This document shows, one piece after another, positions 1-12,846 of a stretch of 64,000 bases of DNA. Each line of letters begins with the position of its first letter. Position 1 is the stretch's first letter. Location of the stretch: NCBI GenBank assembly GCA_021464415.1, contig CM038469.1, forward strand, positions 7,542,501 to 7,606,500. The letters run 5' to 3'. Source of the stretch: Lonicera japonica (taxonomy: Eukaryota > Streptophyta > Magnoliopsida > Dipsacales > Caprifoliaceae). A program made the position numbers and the translations under genes. The notes beneath the pieces were generated by a model. The model did not search any database and was not told the origin of the DNA. It saw only the letters and a program-made list of their open reading frames with translations.

Positions 1-1070
1 CGGGTGTCCATCTATCCTATTTCTCGATACAAGAGGGTTCGTTCAGAGTCGTCAGTACGTTTTACAAGAAAACGGACAAAAAGGGCCGTGTAAGAGGAAA
101 GGCTACAGATAAGCCTTTCTTTACACGTTTGTCTACGAAACCAGAATTCTATAGGGTTCGAAAACTATTTTACGGATTGGGAAGGTGTTAAACACCCATT
201 CCGCCCTTTCGGTCTCTAGTGGTCTTATATATTTATTTTATGTTAAAAAACTTAGATGCTTTTATTGACAGTCTACTACTTTCCAAGTGAAAAACCCTAA
301 TTTTTTGAGGAAAGAGGGAAAAGGGATAAAAAACCTTTGTGTTCCGGGATCCAATGTTTTGTTTTGAAAGATGTAAATACAAGTGACAAAAGCTGTTTTA
401 TTTCAGAGAGAGTTTTTCGTATTATTTCTCAGATAATGACGGTTTTCTCGGATTTTAATTTCTTTTTGGAAAAGTTCGGATCTTGTATCGGGACTATTTT
501 AATATGGAATTAGAACTCTTGAGGGGAGTTCTACCAGACATATCACAGTTTATGAAAGACATAGGATATACCGGGTTGTTAATTCCTAAGTAGGTTTTAC
601 CGGTTCGGGTTTTGAAAATAAATTTTTGTCCGGATGATAATGTACTTACTCTTCTGGTTTTGTAAATAATTTTATCAGGGTCCTTTGTTTTGAAACAATA
701 GACTATTTGTAACTTGGCCATAAGTTTATTCAAATAAAATGTGGACAAAACAACAGAAGTAAAACAAGTACACATATATCCAATGTTAAATACTAGAAGA
801 GACTTTCTTTACCTTCCCGACGAGAATAATAATAAGAAAGAAAATATAATATGGCAGAGAGATCTCCGGCGATAATAATCTTTTCATTCTTTAGATATTT
901 TCGAGAATTCGATTCTAGAAGCGGGACACGTCGAGTGTCGAGAATAGATTCGATAATTCTTCAGAGATAAAACGATAATAGAAAATACTTGATATAAGAA
1001 CAAAAAATCAGATTTAAAACTTAGAATTCTTAGATCCCAAGTTGCTGCCCTGAACCCTTGGGGTGTTGGC

Positions 1071-1079
1071 CTATTTATA
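1071..1079 (-). promoter_or_regulatory. TATA box of the LTR promoter
   Basis: TATAAATAG on the minus strand, preceded by the palindrome cluster and followed by a less AT-rich stretch, as in a U3/R boundary. Position and sequence fit a core promoter; activity is unknown. Confidence 0.5.
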
Positions 1080-1094
1080 GTGGTGGGAAGAGTA

Positions 1095-1281
1095 TGTCGC
1101 GCGACACTTCCCCAGAAAGGGCATGTGTCGTGCGACAATGTGTACCATGTTGCGCGACAAACGGCTGAAGTGATGTTTCTGACAGACTGATATGTCAGAG
1201 AGTGGATGGTCTGGTGTCAGAGGGGTTTGTCGCGCGACACAGGGGAGATTATCGTGCGACATACTGATTTGTCGTGCGACA
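1095..1281. repeat. Six copies of a 12-bp near-palindrome, TGTCGCGCGACA
   Basis: The motif TGTCG(C/T)GCGACA occurs at 1095-1106, 1126-1137, 1148-1159 (TGTTGCGCGACA), 1228-1239, 1250-1261 (TATCGTGCGACA) and 1270-1281. The perfect form is its own reverse complement. On the minus strand all six copies lie just upstream of the TATA box at 1071-1079, so they sit in the presumed LTR promoter. They may bind a dimeric factor or be methylation-prone CG islands; neither can be decided from sequence. Confidence 0.8.
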
Positions 1282-1423
1282 ATTCTCCTTAAAAATAGGT
1301 TTGTTTGGCCAACAAACTTCGTCGGGGCAGTTTCGGTTGCTCGGGTGGGTCCCGGACTCCAAAAACAGCACTTCTCGAAGGTCGTTAGGGTTCTTGCGAG
1401 GATCACGGATCGGGGTGTCTACA

Positions 1424-3907
1424 TCTTGCTAAATACTTTCACATATAGATGCCCCAAGACTTATTATGCGTGCAATCCTTACTCTTTTAATATGCCTAAA
1501 TATTATATTTGTAACTTTTGTTATTTTATCAAAGTCATTGTATATCTCATCACGTATGGTGCATTTCTATTATATGTGTAACATAATTTTGTGTCACTTA
1601 AAAAATGTTTGTCTTTTTCTTAAAGTGTGACCCAATATATTTATGTATTACAGCATTACATAATTACTTAAAATCTCATACAGTTATAAAATTCTAATAT
1701 ATTACATAAATTTGAATTCAAAAATAATTTAAATCCCTAAAAAAAACTCCCTAGATTTTAGCATGTTTAAAAATTAGTTAGATAATTAAAATCTCTTTAG
1801 TTCTAGCATTTAAGTAATAAAATTCAAATTATGTATCTTATGTAAATTTGAATTAAAAAATAGTTTAAATCCCTCGAAAAACTCTCTAGGTTTTAGCAAG
1901 CCTATAAATTAGTCAAATAATATAAGGGTATCACTGGAAATATGTAATTATTTTTAAAAGGCATAAAAAACATTAAAAAAATAAAATTTATAATTATCCA
2001 TACATTTGGACTAATAACTAATTTTCAAAACATGTTTGGCTGGTTAAAAAAAACAAATAAAATATTTTGGACTAAAAGCAAAAAGCTCCTAAAATATTGC
2101 TTTATTGAAAAGAATGTGAATATTACCTTATGGGATTTTATATTTTATATTTTAAAAATGAAAAATAATGATAAAGGAGTATTTTTGTCTATAACAATTA
2201 GAATTGACAAGAAAAGAGTTTTGATTGAAATAATTAATATCATATTCTTTTCTTCTAAATCTATATATAAGAAAATTTTATTACTGAATGACTCGGTATT
2301 AATTAAATATAAATTAATTAATTTTATTAGATATAATTATAAAGAATAAAAATAAGAGGGGGCCCAATCTAATGTCAACCTTTCAGGTGTCAACTGGTGA
2401 AGTTTCTTTTAGGATAGATTGCAACTGGGAATTACAGATGTGCATGAATATTAGGTGATAAAGGAAGAACTACTCTTTGTTGTTTATGCATTTGACTGGA
2501 AAAAATAACTAATAAAAAAAAAGTTGAAACTAAATCAGTGGGGGCAGGTCTTATTCAAGAATCATTTTCTTTGTTTTATTAGTGTCAGATTAAAAGTGGC
2601 ACTTAATACCAATAAACAAGTATACACATGCATGCATTTTTCATTTATTTTTTTGATATGGGGTGCAAGTATTTGTTTTATGCACACCAATATTTAATTT
2701 AAGATAATGTTGAGTAGATCAATGATAATATATATTTTTTATTTTAAATTAGATGTTAAGAATTCAAACCCAAAAATAATTATTTTATTTGATAAAAAAA
2801 ATGCAACGACAAAATTAAAAATATATAAAATTAGTGTCATAACTGACAATAATCACTTTCATTTTAATATAATAACGATATTTAAATTATGAAAATGCTT
2901 TTGCTACAAGATACTCTTATCGCCTAGTTTTACTTGGTGCACTACATTACTTATACTTTTGTCTTGTAATGAATGTCAATAATAATATCTAATAAGAATA
3001 TACACTAAGAGGTCAAATTATTAGTTTTATTATTTTTTCAGAACATAACTAATGTACCATTAACTATCTTATTGTAGCAGATACGAGCTACATTTTTTCA
3101 TTACATATATTTAATTTTTTCCATATAAAAAACAAAAAAAGAAGAGTAATAATTTAAGATTTACAAAATAATAAGGGTGATATTATAGCCAAAATAATTA
3201 ATTTTATTACTAGAAAAAATTATAATTTTAAAAATATAAAATATAACTTCTTAAATTAGTATTATATTTTAATAAAAAGATAATAATAAAGTTAGTTTAT
3301 GATAACGATTACTCTGCTCCTCTTACACTAAAATAACAAGATTCCCAATTCAAAGCATGTATAATTTCTTATTTGAATAGAAAGGACAAATATTCTATAA
3401 TGGTCAGAGAAGTTCACCACATTTTCAAAAAAAAAATGTGTTTAGAGAGAAGAATGGAATCACAACTAGGATGGCATGCAAAAACAACCTACCTTTTATT
3501 TTTATTAGTTAATTTAACAAATGAATCTTGAAAACCAAAAACTATATTTAAATAAAAGAAAAGAAAATTATTAATCTTATTCAATTTTTGCATAAATTGA
3601 TGTAGTCTCACTAAAATGAATTGGTGACGGCACACATTTAACTTATGTAATGTTATCTGCCTTTCTTTTTATTTAATTAATACAAAAATTAAATAAATTT
3701 GCACTTTTTTTTTGGAAAAAAAAATGTACTTAACAAAGTACAAATATATATACCAAGGTAGTTCATATAATAAGGAAAGCCGATAAATGTCCCCTTTTCC
3801 TGGACAGCTATCCTAACAAATTACCACCACAAATAGGAAACACTTTATACTTTGCTTCCTCTCAAATTAAGATTTCTTAGTTCTACTTTCCAACTGCTAT
3901 TAAATAT
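1424..3907. other. AT-rich intergenic spacer
   Basis: No convincing gene. It contains an imperfect tandem duplication of about 130 bp (about 1672-1790 and 1800-1925), sharing phrases such as CATAAATTTGAATTC and TTTAAATCCCT. Open frames at 2032-2349 and 2707-2892 are low-complexity Lys/Ile/Asn-rich translations of AT-rich DNA and look fortuitous. Confidence 0.6.
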
Positions 3908-4244
3908 GGGTGGTGATGTTGGCACCCCCAAAATCTCTTGAAAACACTCCCACTTTAATTCGGTCATTCGCAACCGAATAACGTATACGTTATTCGGTTG
4001 CGAATGACCGAATATAAACTTGCAAAAATTTGAAAAAACTTGAAAATGCCTTACTCGGTTGTCAAGAACCGAGTATAAAATTTGAAAAAACTTGAAAATG
4101 CCTTATTCGGTTGTCAAGAACCGAGTATATAGACTTATATTCGGTCCTCAACAACCGAATAATAGAGACTTTACTCGGTTGCGAATGACCGAATTAAAGT
4201 GGGAGTGTTACCAAGTGTTTTTGGGGGTGCCAACATCACCACCC
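3908..4244. mobile_element. hAT-type MITE with about 70-bp terminal inverted repeats
   Basis: The element starts GGGTGGTGATGTTGGCACCC and ends with its reverse complement. The two ends match for about 70 bp. It is flanked by a perfect 8-bp duplication, TTAAATAT (3900-3907 and 4245-4252), the hAT hallmark. It encodes nothing. The interior is a series of hairpins built from TCGGTT..AACCGA words, including a perfect 56-bp palindrome at 3958-4013 and two tandem copies of a ~50-bp block. The end sequence GGGTGGTG and the TCGGT words recur in the longer element at 42102-43661, so the two probably belong to one family. Confidence 0.9.
3958..4013. repeat. Perfect 56-bp palindrome inside the MITE
   Basis: A 28-base arm beginning ATTCGGTCATTCGCAACCGA is followed with no spacer by its exact reverse complement; the centre is ACGTATACGT (between 3985 and 3986). 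The left arm overlaps the inner part of the terminal inverted repeat, so the element can fold in more than one way (whole-element hairpin or local cruciform). Confidence 0.95.
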
Positions 4245-5416
4245 TTAAATATCAGTTCAACTTACTTTTTTAGTGTACATGAGTAGGTAGTTGCTAGTAG
4301 CACTTTATAGAAATTATTTTTGAACGTCACATAAATGCATAAAATAATTATACATTATATATATTTTTTTAAAAATATCGCGTACAAGTGTGAGGTATAA
4401 TTTTAAAAATGTCTTTAATGACAACCATGATCCAAATATGACCGACATAACATAACATAACATAACATAACACAACATTTAAATTTTTCTTTTGTTTTCT
4501 TTTTTTGTTGCAACGTTTAAGAGTTATTCGGGCCAACATATGCGTCTCAACCAGTCTCTCTTCGAACAATCTTAAGAGTATATACTTCTCATATCGGTGT
4601 TATAACTTTCTAAAGCGTTGATTCCAGATAATTATTAATTAATTTACCCAACAAATGTATTAAAATATAAATACAAGTGGCCTGGTTAATTCATTCCAGA
4701 TTTAGCCCATCAAATATATATATACACATATGGGATTCGTTTCTATTTCTATGAAGCTTTAATTTTATCATTGACAAATTAACAAACAAAACTTCACAAC
4801 GTTCTAATCAATGGGTAGAAAAACACTATGTAGTGACGAAGAGCACTACACTCGGCCATGGTAACTAGGGTACGTGAGTCGAATAAATTTAATATATCTA
4901 TACATGTGTATGTACATATGCAAATTTCGTACGTTAAAACACTATTTTACAAGATAGTGATACGGTAAAAATAGTTAGAACAAATTTCTTCACTATCTTT
5001 AGAATAATATTTACATTTTGTTTTGCAGCATTTGTATCTTGAAAAATAAGACGATTAGACTTTTTACTCGCTTTTTCAGTTCCCATCACCACCTCTCATA
5101 TTATTCTAACACTTTTTTTGGGTTATCTGTGTTTAAGCATGTGTAGTATATGGTCCCAACTCCCAATTAACTTAAAATATCCGGTACAAAAATATTATTG
5201 AAAATGCATTTTCTTCCGCTTTATGGTACTATATTTGTATATAATTTATATATATATAGTACATCGGGTTGGCCACAATTCCTTTGCCTCCTAAAGAATT
5301 TCACCAGAAAAATGTACTAATATTTTTAAAAGATAATTTCATGGGGACCACTGTATGTAATACACGTTTTAATTTGTCTCTCAACCATCACTAGTCCTCT
5401 ATTTACTAACTCTAAG

Positions 5417-5736
5417 GTCTCGTTGGGTTCACGGAAAGGAAATTAGTTCCCCTATTTTTTTCATGGAGGTGGGAAAGTAAATTTCATGTCAAATTTCCTT
5501 TCTTGCGTTTGGTAAACCATGAAAAGTATTTAGGTAAGAGTATTATTGTTTAAAATTTGTGTAATAAATGCTTGGGAATCACATGGGAAAATCAATCACG
5601 TGTTTTGGGAGGAATTGTTTTACCCCCTACTTTTTCTTCTCCCAGGAAAGTGTTTCCGGAATTTGTGCTTACCAAACAAAGGAAAGGAACAACTTTCCTT
5701 TCCCGATTTCTAACATCCGTGAACCAAACGAGGCTT
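5417..5736. mobile_element. MITE-like inverted-repeat element specific to copy 1
   Basis: Left end GGTCTCGTTGGGTTCACGGA and right end, reversed, CCTCGTTTGGTTCACGGA form an imperfect terminal inverted repeat. A second GGAAAGGAAA / TTTCCTTTCC pair lies further in. The duplicated block downstream (A'-B' junction near 13330) lacks this insertion, which supports it being a mobile element. The target duplication is unclear. Confidence 0.65.
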
Positions 5737-5737
5737 A

Positions 5738-6137
5738 AGGGTGCGTTTGATAGTATTTTTAATGTAGAAAAAATTATTGGTATGTTTTTTACATAATTAT
5801 ATATTCATGATAGATCTTGTTTAATTGATCTTGATTAGTATATTTTAAATATTAAAATTTTATATTATTTTGAATTTTATATTTTAAGTTATGAGATTTT
5901 TAATGTAAAAAATGGTAAAAAACTTGTCTCGTAAACCGTGCCCAAGCATGAAAAACAAAAAACCACCTCCCCCAAAGAAAACATTTTCCTCAATTGCCTT
6001 GAAAATGCACATGTGTGAGTCAAAAGTAGGAATTAAATTGCCCGAAAAAAAAGCCAATCAAACACCTCAAGTCATCAAATCAAGTGAAAAATGCTCATTT
6101 TTTATAAAAAAATGTTGCCAATCAAACACAGCCTAAA
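5738..6137. mobile_element. Second MITE-like element adjoining the first
   Basis: Begins GGGTGCGTTTGATAG and ends CCAATCAAACACAGCCT, an imperfect inverted repeat. It is also absent from the A'-B' junction of copy 2. The interior is non-coding; the open frame across 5912-6136 has no recognisable domain. Confidence 0.55.
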
Positions 6138-6439
6138 AGTACTACATTTGGTAAAGTTTTTTAATTTGAAAGCAGTAAAATTAATTGTGGGTATTTGAAT
6201 GAATTTCGAGTTAGGTTTTCATATTTGGAACCCTCCTCTAGTCAGGAGATATTTTGAAAAGAGATCTAAAAATTATATTTTTTCTATTTAATTTTTAAAA
6301 CTTCATATAGATTAAAAAATTAATAACAGTATTTGCCTCGTAAGATAAAATGGATTTTGTACCTATTAAAGTAGCACGACGATTAAAATAATGAAAACCA
6401 CAAATCGCAATTTTGTACATGAATTTTTTGGAATCGAAA

Positions 6440-7130
6440 GTAACATTTGCTAATAAGGTAGAAAATAATAAAAAAATAATTATTTTTTGTGAGAATTTGA
6501 AAGATGAATAAGTGATGTGCAGAAATATTATCTTACTTTTTTCCTTTATCCATGATTCTTTTTTTCAAGTGGTGAGAAGAAAAATTCACATGAAATAAAA
6601 AAGGATTAAAGACATTTACTTATAAAAATAATGAGCATCTCTCTCCATCATTCAACTCACTTTTTAATTCCTCACAAAAATATCAATTGTGTCTTTTATT
6701 ATTTTTTATTTTATTATCAAATGAAACCAAAAAGTATATATAATATAGAAACAAAGAATGGAGAATCCGTTAACATTTTCCAAACTTCTCTTTTTATGAC
6801 ACATTGAGGGTCCATTTAATAACTAGACGGAAAATCAAAACTAATTAATTTGTGTAAGAAGTTATAAAATAAGTTTAAGAATGTGGTGAGATGCTCTCCA
6901 TCTATTGTTTATTTTTATATGTATATGTCTTCCATTCTCTTTTACTTTTGTAGAAAAATTTTCTTCATCACAATGCAAAGAAATTTTTTGAATAGAAAAA
7001 GCAAAAAAAATTAAATAAAAATGCAAGAGAACATCTCACCATATTTTCAAATTTAATTTTTAAATTCTCACAAAAATATATATATATATATATATATTTT
7101 TATAATTTTCTATCTTGTTATTAAACAAAA
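6440..7130. mobile_element. Two adjoining fold-back MITEs (family 'MITE-A') in block B
   Basis: About 6440-6725 and 6805-7130 carry the family's marks: an end like CCATTTAATAACTAGACGG, a subterminal GTGGTGAGATGCTCTCCATC, and a right end reading TTGTTATTAAACA. Similar elements occur near 7815-8135, 13640-13920, 13975-14100 (partly), 22175-22500 and 31650-31955. Ends are diverged and target duplications were not resolved. Confidence 0.6.
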
Positions 7131-7286
7131 TTTAAATTTGCAAATAATTAATGGAGAGTTGTAGTCACAGATGGCCTCATATATGATATCCGTAGTGCAA
7201 GGTCTCCATGAAACCACGTTCGCATATATTCAAGAAAGGACAGTACCTTTCTAAAAGGCACAACTCTTTAATTAAAATATAATTTG

Positions 7287-7295
7287 CACTCACAG

Positions 7296-7342
<47 letters not shown>
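7287..7342. repeat. (TAA)n microsatellite
   Basis: About 18 uninterrupted TAA units. The minus-strand leucine-rich open frame across it is an artefact of the repeat. Confidence 0.95.
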
Positions 7343-7343
<1 letters not shown>

Positions 7344-7814
7344 TATGCTCCTCAGAAAGGAGAAAATTAAGAAGAAGAAACAGCAAGTCAATTTTTATTT
7401 TTATTTTTATTTTTTTGCAGTGTCATTTTATACCTTCGACTTAAAAAAGATTACAGTATATTCAAGCATTGAAACTAACTTAGTCTTCTCATCAAAAAAA
7501 AAAGAAAGAAAGAAACTAACTTAGTCTTACGAAATAAAAGAAACAATATGCATAATTAATTTTCTTTTAGAATTATGGAAAGATTTGGCGCCTAAAATTT
7601 ACTATTACATTTTTTTTTATTTGAGGAAGAAACTATTTTATTGAAACTATTACGGTTAATCAAAGGCAAAAGTGGAATATACATAAACATATAAACGCCA
7701 AATCTAAAAATATGATTTAAAAAATGATTACGATACACTATACCATCCCTCTCTCAAATTGAGACTTTGCTTCTCTCCAATATTCCTTTGCTTCATTTTT
7801 TCTTAAGGGGATTC

Positions 7815-8135
7815 ATTTTGACTCTAAAACTTTGTTTGATAATAATATGGAAAAAGAAAATAAAAATACTTAATTTAAATAATAAGTTGAAAAATAAGTT
7901 GAGTCATGTAATAAGATACTCTCTATCTCATGCTCATTTTATGAGTAAATGTCTTATATCTTTCATAATTTTTGTGAAAATTTTTTATTTCTCAACCACC
8001 AAATAAAATTTCTTTATGGAAAAAGTAACAAAGTAAGAAGACATCTCTCCACATGTCTTAACTTATTTCCCAACTTCTCACAAAAATCAACTACTTTTAT
8101 TTTTCTTTTTCATGTTGTTATTAAACACACCTTAA
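7815..8135. mobile_element. MITE-A copy in block C/D junction
   Basis: Left end AACTTTGTTTGATAATAATA and right end CATGTTGTTATTAAACACAC are complementary, with inner AAAAATAAGTTGAG versus CTTAACTTATTTCC pairing. About 320 bp and non-coding. The D' copy near 10020 lacks it, so it inserted after the duplication or was lost there. Confidence 0.65.
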
Positions 8136-9789
8136 GGGATGACTTTTTTCACAGAATTTGGTAGAGTTGATATTTATAACAAATAGATCATCTACATGCA
8201 TAATATTTCAACCAGAAATTCAAACCAGAAAGTGGCAGGTATAACATTTTTTTGATATATATATATATATATGATCATTTTTTGCATTGAAATTTTATAT
8301 GATCTCACCCATGCACTTTAAAATTGAATTTTCTCAAGAGAAATTTTGTGAAGATGATCTCTATAATAATGAGTAGATCATCTCCACCAAGTTAATGTCA
8401 TGAAAAAAAATTATTGATTTAACCGTCGAAATGAACTCCATTAAGATAAATTGAACTACAAAAGTATTGGAGAGGGACCAATTCCCTCAAATTGATGGTC
8501 TCATCAATCACTTTTCTTTTTGGTACATATAAATTGATAATTATATTTTCATTTTGGGACAAAATTACTATACAAAATTTTACAATAAAAAAATAAGTAC
8601 TATTTTATTCTTAACTATTTTTTTGTCGATATTGCATTCTTAATTAACCATTAATTATTTTAAAATTAACATTTTTTTAAGTAATACCAAAGTCAAAGTG
8701 AAGCATAAAAGTATCAAAATAAAATAGGATTATTAATATGAGATCGATGGATGGAATAATAAACAATTTATTCAATTATTTTCCTTTTTTTTTTAATTTC
8801 AGTAATAGTAATATAAGAAATGAAGTGCATTCAAGCCATACATTTATAAGGTTCATTTCTTCCACCTCCTTTTTCTTTTATTTCCTTCTTTTGTTGACAG
8901 TCTAAAGTTTGCCCCCTTTTTTTTTGGGATTTACAAATAAGGCCAATCCAAGGATAAATTATTGAAATAGTTAATGATATTAGTACTCCACTAAAAGTAT
9001 TTTAACACTTCAAAAGCATCTTTGGTGACAAAAAAGGTCCCAAAAAAAAACATATATATATATAAAGTGTCTCTAAAAATTATTTTAGAGTGTTAGAACA
9101 CTTTTGAAGGATAACTATATCATAATTATCCTAAGAGTTATGATATGCCGTAAAAAAATTATATTACTCAAGAAATTTGTCAACCGAAAACAAGATTAAA
9201 AACAAGGGCTATGTTCGACAAAAGAAAAGTGAGAGGAACAAGCTCTCGTGAAATCAACTTTTGTTAAATTTACCCCCATTGTTTTATTGATAGTTATTTT
9301 GTATGTTATAGTCTTACAGGTTTAAGTGTTTTCTTCAAGCACTTTCACGTACTCTTGTCAAACCATCTACATCTATTAATCGTTAATACTTAACAAAAAA
9401 TAAATAATAAAAACTTGCCCCCTTTACGTTTATATATTTTTTAATATTTTATGTTAAATTCCCCTTACAGCAAAAAAATATAGATATTAGCAATAATATT
9501 TTGCCTCCATTATTTTTTGCTAAGCTAATATTTCTTAGCTAATTAAGTTACTCTGCCCCTTGCAGGTTCAAGACCAGAAACTATAAAGATTCAACATCTG
9601 CATTTAAGTAACGTGTACAATATCTCAACTACATAGTACTCCATACTTTTAATTATTTGAGTACGGAAAATGTTTCTTTATATATACTTAATATTTTTAT
9701 GGCGTGTATTATATAAGTTGTATTTTGTAAAAGTATATCATAAGTTATTTTGTAGTAAGAATATTAAGAAGAAGAAGAAGAAGCGCGTC

Positions 9790-11640
9790 ATTTTTTTTTG
9801 TTTTTTGTTTTCGAAGTGCCATTTTATACCTTCGATCTAAAAAAGATAGCAATGAATCTAATTTACTCTTAGGAAATAAAAGAAACAATATGCGCAAATG
9901 AAATTGTTTTTGGAATTATGGAAAGATTTGGCGCCTAAACTATTCCATCCCTCTCAAACTGACTTTGCTTCGCTCCAATATTCCTTTGCTTCAGTTTTTC
10001 TCAATGGGATTCATTTCGACGGATGACTTTTTTTCACAAAATTTGGTAGAGTTGATATCTATAACAAATAGATCATTTACATAATATTTCAACAAGAAAT
10101 TTAAACTCGAAAGTAGCTGGTATAATATTTTTTTGATATATATGATCATTTTTTGTCCATTGAAATTTTATATAATCTCACCCACTTTAAAATTGAATTT
10201 TCTCACGAGAAATTTTGTGAAGATGATCTCTATAATAATGAACAGATCATCTCCAGCAAGTTAACTTCATGAAAAAAAATTCATTCATTTAGCTGTCGAA
10301 ATGAACTCCATTAAGAGAAACTGAACCACAAAAGTATTGGAGAGGAACCAATTCCCTCAAATTGATGGTCCCATCACTTTTCTTTTCAGTGCATATCAAA
10401 TTGATAATTCTATTTTCATTTTGGGACAAAATTACTATACAAAATTTTACAATAGAAAATAAGAAGTATTTTAATTTATTCTTAATTATTTTTTTTGTCG
10501 ATATTGCATTCTTAACCATTAAATACGTTAAAATTAACATTTTTTTAAAAAATACCAAAGTCAAAGTGAAATATAAAAGTATCAAAATAAAATAGGATTA
10601 GTAATACGAGATCGATGTATGGAATAATAAACAATTTATTCAATTATGTTCCTTCTGTTTTTTATTTTTTAATAATAGTAATATATATTACTATGAGAAA
10701 TGAATTGCATTTAAGCCATAGATTTATAATGTTCATTTCTTCCACCCCATTTTTCTTTTCTTTCCTTCTTTTGTTGATGGACTAAGGTTTGCCCTTTTTC
10801 TTTGGGAATTACAAATAACGCCAATCCAATGATGAATTATTGAAATAGTTAATGATATTAGCACTCTACTAAAAGTATTTTAATATTTTAAAAACATTTT
10901 TAGTGACAAAAAAGGCCCCCCAAAAAATTATATATATATATATAAAGCGTCTCTAAAGATTATTTTGGAGTGTTAAAATACTTTTGAAGGATGGCAATAT
11001 CAGATTTGCCGTATAAAAATCATATTGCTCATGAAATTTGTCAACCGAAAACAAGATTAGAAAAAAAGGGCTATGTTTGACAAAAGAAAAGTAAGAGGAA
11101 CAAGCCCTCGTGAAAGCAACTTTTGTTAAACTCACCCCCACTGTTTTATTGATAGTTATTTTATATATTATAGTCTTGTAGGTTTAAGTTTTTTTCTTTA
11201 CGCACTTTCACTCTGGTCAAACTGTCCACATCTATTAATCGTTAATACTAAAAAAATAATAATAATAAATAAATTGCCCTCTTTACTTTTATATATATAT
11301 ATATATATTTTAATATTTTATGTTAAATTCCCCTTACAGAAATAAAAATATAGATATTAACAATTTTATCCTACTTTAATTTTGATTAACTCCTTAATTA
11401 TTTTTTGCTAAGCTAATCTTTCTTCGCTTATGAAGTTACTCTGCCCCTTGCAAGGTCAAGACCAGAAACTATAAAGATTCAACAGTTTGCATTTAAGTAA
11501 CGTGAACAATATCTCAACTACATAGTAGTACTTCTAATTATTTGAGTACGGAAAATGTTTCTTTATACTTAATATTTTTACGGCGTGTATTATATAAGTT
11601 GTATCTCGTAAAATTGTAACATTATTTTTTAGTAAGAATA
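9790..11640. repeat. Tandem segmental duplication, partial copy (blocks C', D')
   Basis: C' starts near the phrase TTATACCTTCGATCTAAAAA and runs directly into D' (about 10020-11640), a close match to 8140-9760 over about 1.6 kb in the same order. Both carry a small inverted repeat near their middle (about 8976-9135 and 10856-10997), so that MITE predates the duplication. No gene; the overlapping frames at 10289-10595 are in AT-rich repeat. Confidence 0.8.
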
Positions 11641-12846
11641 TTAGATAAAATTACTCAATAAATATAACAATGTTTTTTAAGTATTGTGGAATTAGAAATG
11701 CATCACGTGTGTGTAGAGAGTTACAGTGACAACAATGATTGTATCATAAAATTTGTTCTTCCAAACGACAATTGTACCATATGTGTGAGGTGTAATTTTC
11801 AAAATGTCTTTAACGATGACCACGATCCAAGTATATATGACCAACATCACATAATGTTCAACTTTTTTTTTTTTTTTTGCTACAATCGTAAGGGTTATTC
11901 AGGACAGCATATGCATCTCAACTAATCTCTATATGAACGATTTTAAGGGTATACTTCTCATATCGGTGTTATAACTTTCTAAAGTGTTGATTCCAGAGAA
12001 TTATTAATTATTTTACCCATCAAATATTTACAAATAAATATACAAGTGACCTGGTTAATTCATTCCAGATTTAGCCCATCAAATATATATATATACACAT
12101 ATATGGGATTCTTTTCTCTTTCTATGCAGCTTGTGCTAAAAGCCTTTGGGCCCACCACCCACGTCAACCTTGTTTTATGGAGTAGTATTTTATCATTGAC
12201 AAACAAACAAAACTTACAACGTTATAATCAATGGGTAAATCTGTTACCAAACACCCTGGAGAAGGTACGTTTGGCTGAAATTGAAAATCAGTAATTCATA
12301 AAAGGACTGGCTGTCCAAACATGTAATTAATTTCGTTGAATTGGTTTAGACCCGTCACACTTTCTCTAACCTAACAAAATTAGTCTATACCAAACTATTG
12401 AGATAGATTCGATTGCTAGCAGTAATTTCCACAACATAACAAGCACTGTCTCAATAACAAAACTTGATGTAAAGAATATTGAAACTTAGAATATAAATGT
12501 CTAGTTTGCGATTTGTATTATGTGATATGTAGAAGAACATTAAAATTGTGTTTTGTAGCATTTGTATCTTGAAAAATAAGACGATTAGATTTTGGTACTC
12601 GCTATCCCGACCTATTCCCACCACAAACTCTCTTATTAGTCTACCATTTTGTTTGGTTCTTTTGTTGTATAATCTGTGTTTAAGCATTTGTGATATATGG
12701 TCCCCAACTTAAAACCCAATATAAGAATATTATTAAAAATGCACTCATATGTATCTAGCATTATTCATACATTTTTTGTTCCACTTGATGGTACTATATT
12801 TGTATATAATTTATATATAGTACATTGTGACAGGCCACAATTCCTT

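Larger units (their letters stand above)
1..1423 (-). mobile_element. LTR of a Ty3/gypsy-type retrotransposon (Tat/Ogre-like), partial
   Basis: Read on the minus strand, the sequence starts at 1423 with TGTAGACACCCCG, the kind of LTR start seen in Tat/Ogre elements. About 345 bases on, at 1071-1079, is a TATA box (TATAAATAG), fitting a U3 promoter. Near 180-215 is a short inverted repeat, GGTGTTAAACACC, followed by a GGGCGGAATGGG-like block, also common in these LTRs. No gag-pol coding is visible. The far LTR end and the second LTR lie outside the window. If the LTR start is right, TCTTG at 1424-1428 is half of the target duplication. The family assignment is inference. Confidence 0.5.
4383..9760. 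repeat. Tandem segmental duplication, copy 1 (blocks A, B, C, D)
   Basis: Non-coding, AT-rich DNA that recurs downstream in the same orientation. Block A (about 4383-5410) matches 11777-13330. Block B (about 6139-7300) matches 13330-14740. Block C (about 7390-7800) matches 9790-10020 in part and 15150-15640. Block D (about 8140-9760) matches 10020-11640 and 15640-19480. Shared landmarks are GAATTATGGAAAGATTTGG (C) and AGGTTCAAGACC/AAGGTCAAGACC (D). The copies differ by many substitutions and by copy-specific insertions, so the duplication is old. No coding exon was seen inside. Confidence 0.85.

Noticed and set aside
1192..1581. Plus-strand frame of 129 codons
   Set aside because: It runs across the palindrome cluster and out of the LTR; composition and context give no support for a protein.
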